Below, one piece after another: positions 62,049-64,000 of a stretch of 64,000 bases of DNA (within the stretch, counting starts at the first letter, position 1; each line of letters starts with the position of its first letter). Made by a program: the position numbers and the translations under genes. The stretch spans positions 124,001-188,000 of the forward strand of contig JAGOPK010000008.1 of assembly GCA_017992055.1 (NCBI GenBank), given 5' to 3'. The DNA comes from Burkholderiaceae bacterium (lineage in GTDB: Bacteria; Pseudomonadota; Gammaproteobacteria; Burkholderiales; Burkholderiaceae_C). The notes beneath the pieces were generated by a model. The model was given only the letters and a program-made list of their open reading frames with translations. It was not told the DNA's origin and did not search any database.

Positions 62049-63674
62049 TCAGCCCACGACGCGGGTCGCGGTGGCATCCAGCTTGGGCGGGTTCTCGAAG
62101 GTGTGGAACGGCGCCGGCGACGGCACTTCCCATTCCAGGCCTTCGGCGGCTTCCCAGGGCTTCTGCGGCGCCTTGGGGCCGATGCCGCGCATCATCGGGA
62201 TGCACACGAAGACGAAGAAGTACACCTGCATCAGGCCGAAGCCGAAGGCGCCGATGGTGGCCACGGCATTGAAGTCGGCGAACTGCAGCGGGTAGTCGGC
62301 ATAGCGTCGCGGCATGCCGGCCAGACCCAGGAAGTGCATCGGGAAGAAGGTCAGGTTGAAGAAGAACAGCGAGCCCCAGAAGTGCAGCTTGCCGCGGAAC
62401 TCGCTGTACATCACGCCGGTCCACTTCGGGCCCCAGTAGTACACGCCGGCGAACAGCGCATACAGCGAGCCGGCCACCAGCACGTAGTGGAAGTGGGCGA
62501 CGACGTAGTAGGTGTCCTGCAGCTGGATGTCCACCGGCGCCATCGACAGGATCAGGCCGGTGAAGCCGCCCATCGTGAACACGAAGATGAAGCCCACGGC
62601 CCACAGCATCGGGGTCTCGAAGGTCATCGAGCCGCGCCACATCGTGGCCACCCAGTTGAAGATCTTCACGCCGGTCGGCACCGCGATCAGCATGGTCGCG
62701 TACATGAAGAACAGCTGGCCGGTCACCGGCATGCCGGTGGCATACATGTGGTGGGCCCAGACGATGAAGGACAGGATCGCGATCGAGGCCGTGGCATAGA
62801 CCATCGAGGTGTAGCCGAACAGGCGCTTGCGCGCGAAGGCCGGCACGATGGCGCTGACGATGCCGAAGGCCGGCAGGATCATGATGTAGACCTCGGGGTG
62901 CCCGAAGAACCAGAAGATGTGCTGGTACATGATCGGGTCGCCACCGCCGGCGGGGCTGAAGAAGCTGGTGCCGAAGTGGCGGTCGGTCAGCGTCATCGTG
63001 ATCGCGCCGGCCAGCACCGGCATCACCGCGATCAGCAGGTAGGCGGTGATCAGCCAGGTCCAGGCGAACAGCGGCATCTTCATCAGCGTCATGCCCGGCG
63101 CGCGCATGTTCAGGATGGTGACGATGATGTTGATCGAGCCCATGATCGAGCTGGCGCCCAGGATGTGCATCGCGAAGATGCCGGCGTCCATGCTCGGGCC
63201 CATCTGCAGCGTCAGCGGCGCATACAGCGTCCAGCCGGCGGCGGGTGCGCCGCCGGGCATGAAGAAGCCGGCCACCAGCATGATGGCGGCCGGGATCATC
63301 AACCAGAAGCTGAAGTTGTTCATGCGCGCGAAGGCCATGTCCGACGCGCCGATCTGCAGCGGGATCATCCAGTTCGCGAAGCCCACGAAGGCCGGCATGA
63401 TGGCGCCGAACACCATGATCAGCCCGTGCATGGTGGTGAACGAGTTGAACAGCTCGGGGTTGAAGAACTGCAGCCCGGGCTGGAACAGTTCGGCGCGGAT
63501 GCACAGCGCCAGCACGCCGCCGACCATCAGCATCGTGAACGCGAACAACAGGTACATCGTGCCGATGTCCTTGTGGTTGGTCGCGAACACCCAGCGGCGC
63601 CAGCCGTGCAGCGGGCCGTGGTCGTGGTGATCGTCGTGGGCGTGACCGCCGTGGTGGTCGAGGACAGCGCTCAT
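62049..63674 (-). CDS. ctaD: Cytochrome c oxidase subunit I
   Basis: Catalytic heme-copper subunit of an aa3-type oxidase. 541 residues, twelve helices. Heme a and a3/CuB ligands are visible: MHGLIMVFGA, FFGHPEVYIMILP (His, Glu and Tyr of the CuB/K-channel), VWAHHMYATG and VAHFHYVLV. The N-terminus is His-rich (DHHGGHAHDDHHDHGPLH), possibly metal-binding. ATG at 63674. Confidence 0.98.
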   Translation of the reverse strand: MSAVLDHHGGHAHDDHHDHGPLHGWRRWVFATNHKDIGTMYLLFAFTMLMVGGVLALCIRAELFQPGLQFFNPELFNSFTTMHGLIMVFGAIMPAFVGFANWMIPLQIGASDMAFARMNNFSFWLMIPAAIMLVAGFFMPGGAPAAGWTLYAPLTLQMGPSMDAGIFAMHILGASSIMGSINIIVTILNMRAPGMTLMKMPLFAWTWLITAYLLIAVMPVLAGAITMTLTDRHFGTSFFSPAGGGDPIMYQHIFWFFGHPEVYIMILPAFGIVSAIVPAFARKRLFGYTSMVYATASIAILSFIVWAHHMYATGMPVTGQLFFMYATMLIAVPTGVKIFNWVATMWRGSMTFETPMLWAVGFIFVFTMGGFTGLILSMAPVDIQLQDTYYVVAHFHYVLVAGSLYALFAGVYYWGPKWTGVMYSEFRGKLHFWGSLFFFNLTFFPMHFLGLAGMPRRYADYPLQFADFNAVATIGAFGFGLMQVYFFVFVCIPMMRGIGPKAPQKPWEAAEGLEWEVPSPAPFHTFENPPKLDATATRVVG

Positions 63675-63730
63675 GTTGCGAGGCCTTTGTTAGCGATTGC
63701 GGTGAACGGGGCTGGAACGGTGGCGGCGGA

Positions 63731-64000
63731 TCACTTGCGCGCCGCGACGATGTCGGCGGGCTGCACGATCTGGCCGGTCTTGTTGGTCCAGCTGTTCTTG
63801 GTGTAGGTGATGACGGCGGCGATCTCGGTGTCGTTCAGCGACTTCCAGGCCGGCATGGCACCGTTGTTGACACCGTTGAGCAGGATCTGGATCTGCTTGG
63901 CCTTGTCGCCGTCGAGCACGATGGCCGAGGCGTCCAGCGCCTTGATCGGGCCGGCGCCCTTGCCGTCGGGCTTGTGGCAGACCGCGCAGTTGGCGTTGTA
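63731..64000 (-). CDS. ctaC: Cytochrome c oxidase subunit II C-terminus with fused cytochrome c domain, cut by window edge
   Basis: Only the last 89 residues are visible. They contain a heme-c site NANCAVCHKPDGKG (CxxCH), and the axial-Met region NNGAMPAWKSL, so this is the cytochrome-c-containing (caa3-like) form of subunit II typical of many betaproteobacteria. Reads into ctaD with a 56-base gap. The CuA domain and start lie outside the window. Confidence 0.9.
   Translation of the reverse strand, partial: YNANCAVCHKPDGKGAGPIKALDASAIVLDGDKAKQIQILLNGVNNGAMPAWKSLNDTEIAAVITYTKNSWTNKTGQIVQPADIVAARK

Overview
The window reads as a GC-rich chromosome segment of a betaproteobacterium, most likely order Burkholderiales (Rubrivivax/Leptothrix/Roseateles-like). 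The grounds are the rpmF-plsX-fabH-fabD order, an aa3-type cytochrome oxidase locus with the DUF2970 and 38-residue accessory proteins, a twin-transmembrane DUF2909 protein, a PEP-CTERM protein and the coexistence of a CIRCE operator with rpoH. The species assignment is inference. No rRNA, tRNA, CRISPR array, insertion sequence or phage was seen.

Layout. (1) 1-4267, minus strand: a fatty-acid/ribosome operon, yceD-like, rpmF, plsX, fabH and fabD (cut by the left edge). (2) 4408-9664, mostly plus: a TviB/WbpA-type UDP-HexNAc 6-dehydrogenase, a Maf pyrophosphatase, an RsmI-like methylase, a DEAD-box helicase (minus) and rmlD; rmlC follows at 9696-10259. (3) 10488-26878: a surface-polysaccharide module. 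On the plus strand are Wza-like export, Wzz-like chain length, two GT2 and one GT4 glycosyltransferases and a Wzy-like polymerase. On the minus strand are an unusual alkaline-phosphatase-fold transferase fused to a PLC/GDPD-like domain, a glycosyltransferase, a flippase, a three-gene deoxysugar cassette (SDR, Gfo/Idh/MocA reductase, NDP-hexose 2,3-dehydratase) and a WbaP-type initiating transferase. This block is visibly less GC-rich than its flanks. (4) 27315-40908, minus: a second glycan module with CapD/WbpM, fcl, gmd, a short PglC-type transferase, a DegT aminotransferase, a methyltransferase, two glycosyltransferases, an acyltransferase, a second flippase and a WbpE/WbpD/WbpB set for a diacetamido uronic acid. 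(5) 40993-54900: housekeeping genes (lysS, PNPOx-like, enoyl-CoA hydratase, DUF3108, M61 protease, DUF3429, dsbC, UbiH-like, ychF), a large orphan hybrid histidine kinase and rpoH with a perfect CIRCE operator over its promoter. (6) 54905-64000: a PEP-CTERM protein and the cytochrome c oxidase structural and assembly genes, ending in a partial subunit II.

How they fit. Module 3 has its own initiator, flippase, polymerase, chain-length regulator and outer-membrane exporter, so it can be a full Wzx/Wzy exopolysaccharide or capsule pathway. Its sugar genes predict a 2,6-dideoxyhexose, a sugar class better known from actinomycete antibiotics. Module 4 has its own initiator and flippase but no visible polymerase or exporter. 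It would supply GDP-L-fucose, a 4-keto/4-amino-6-deoxy HexNAc and, with the distant TviB-like enzyme, a GlcNAc3NAcA-type sugar. The two most interesting objects are the 2,6-dideoxysugar cassette (22320-25624) and the transferase-phosphodiesterase fusion (17614-19896).
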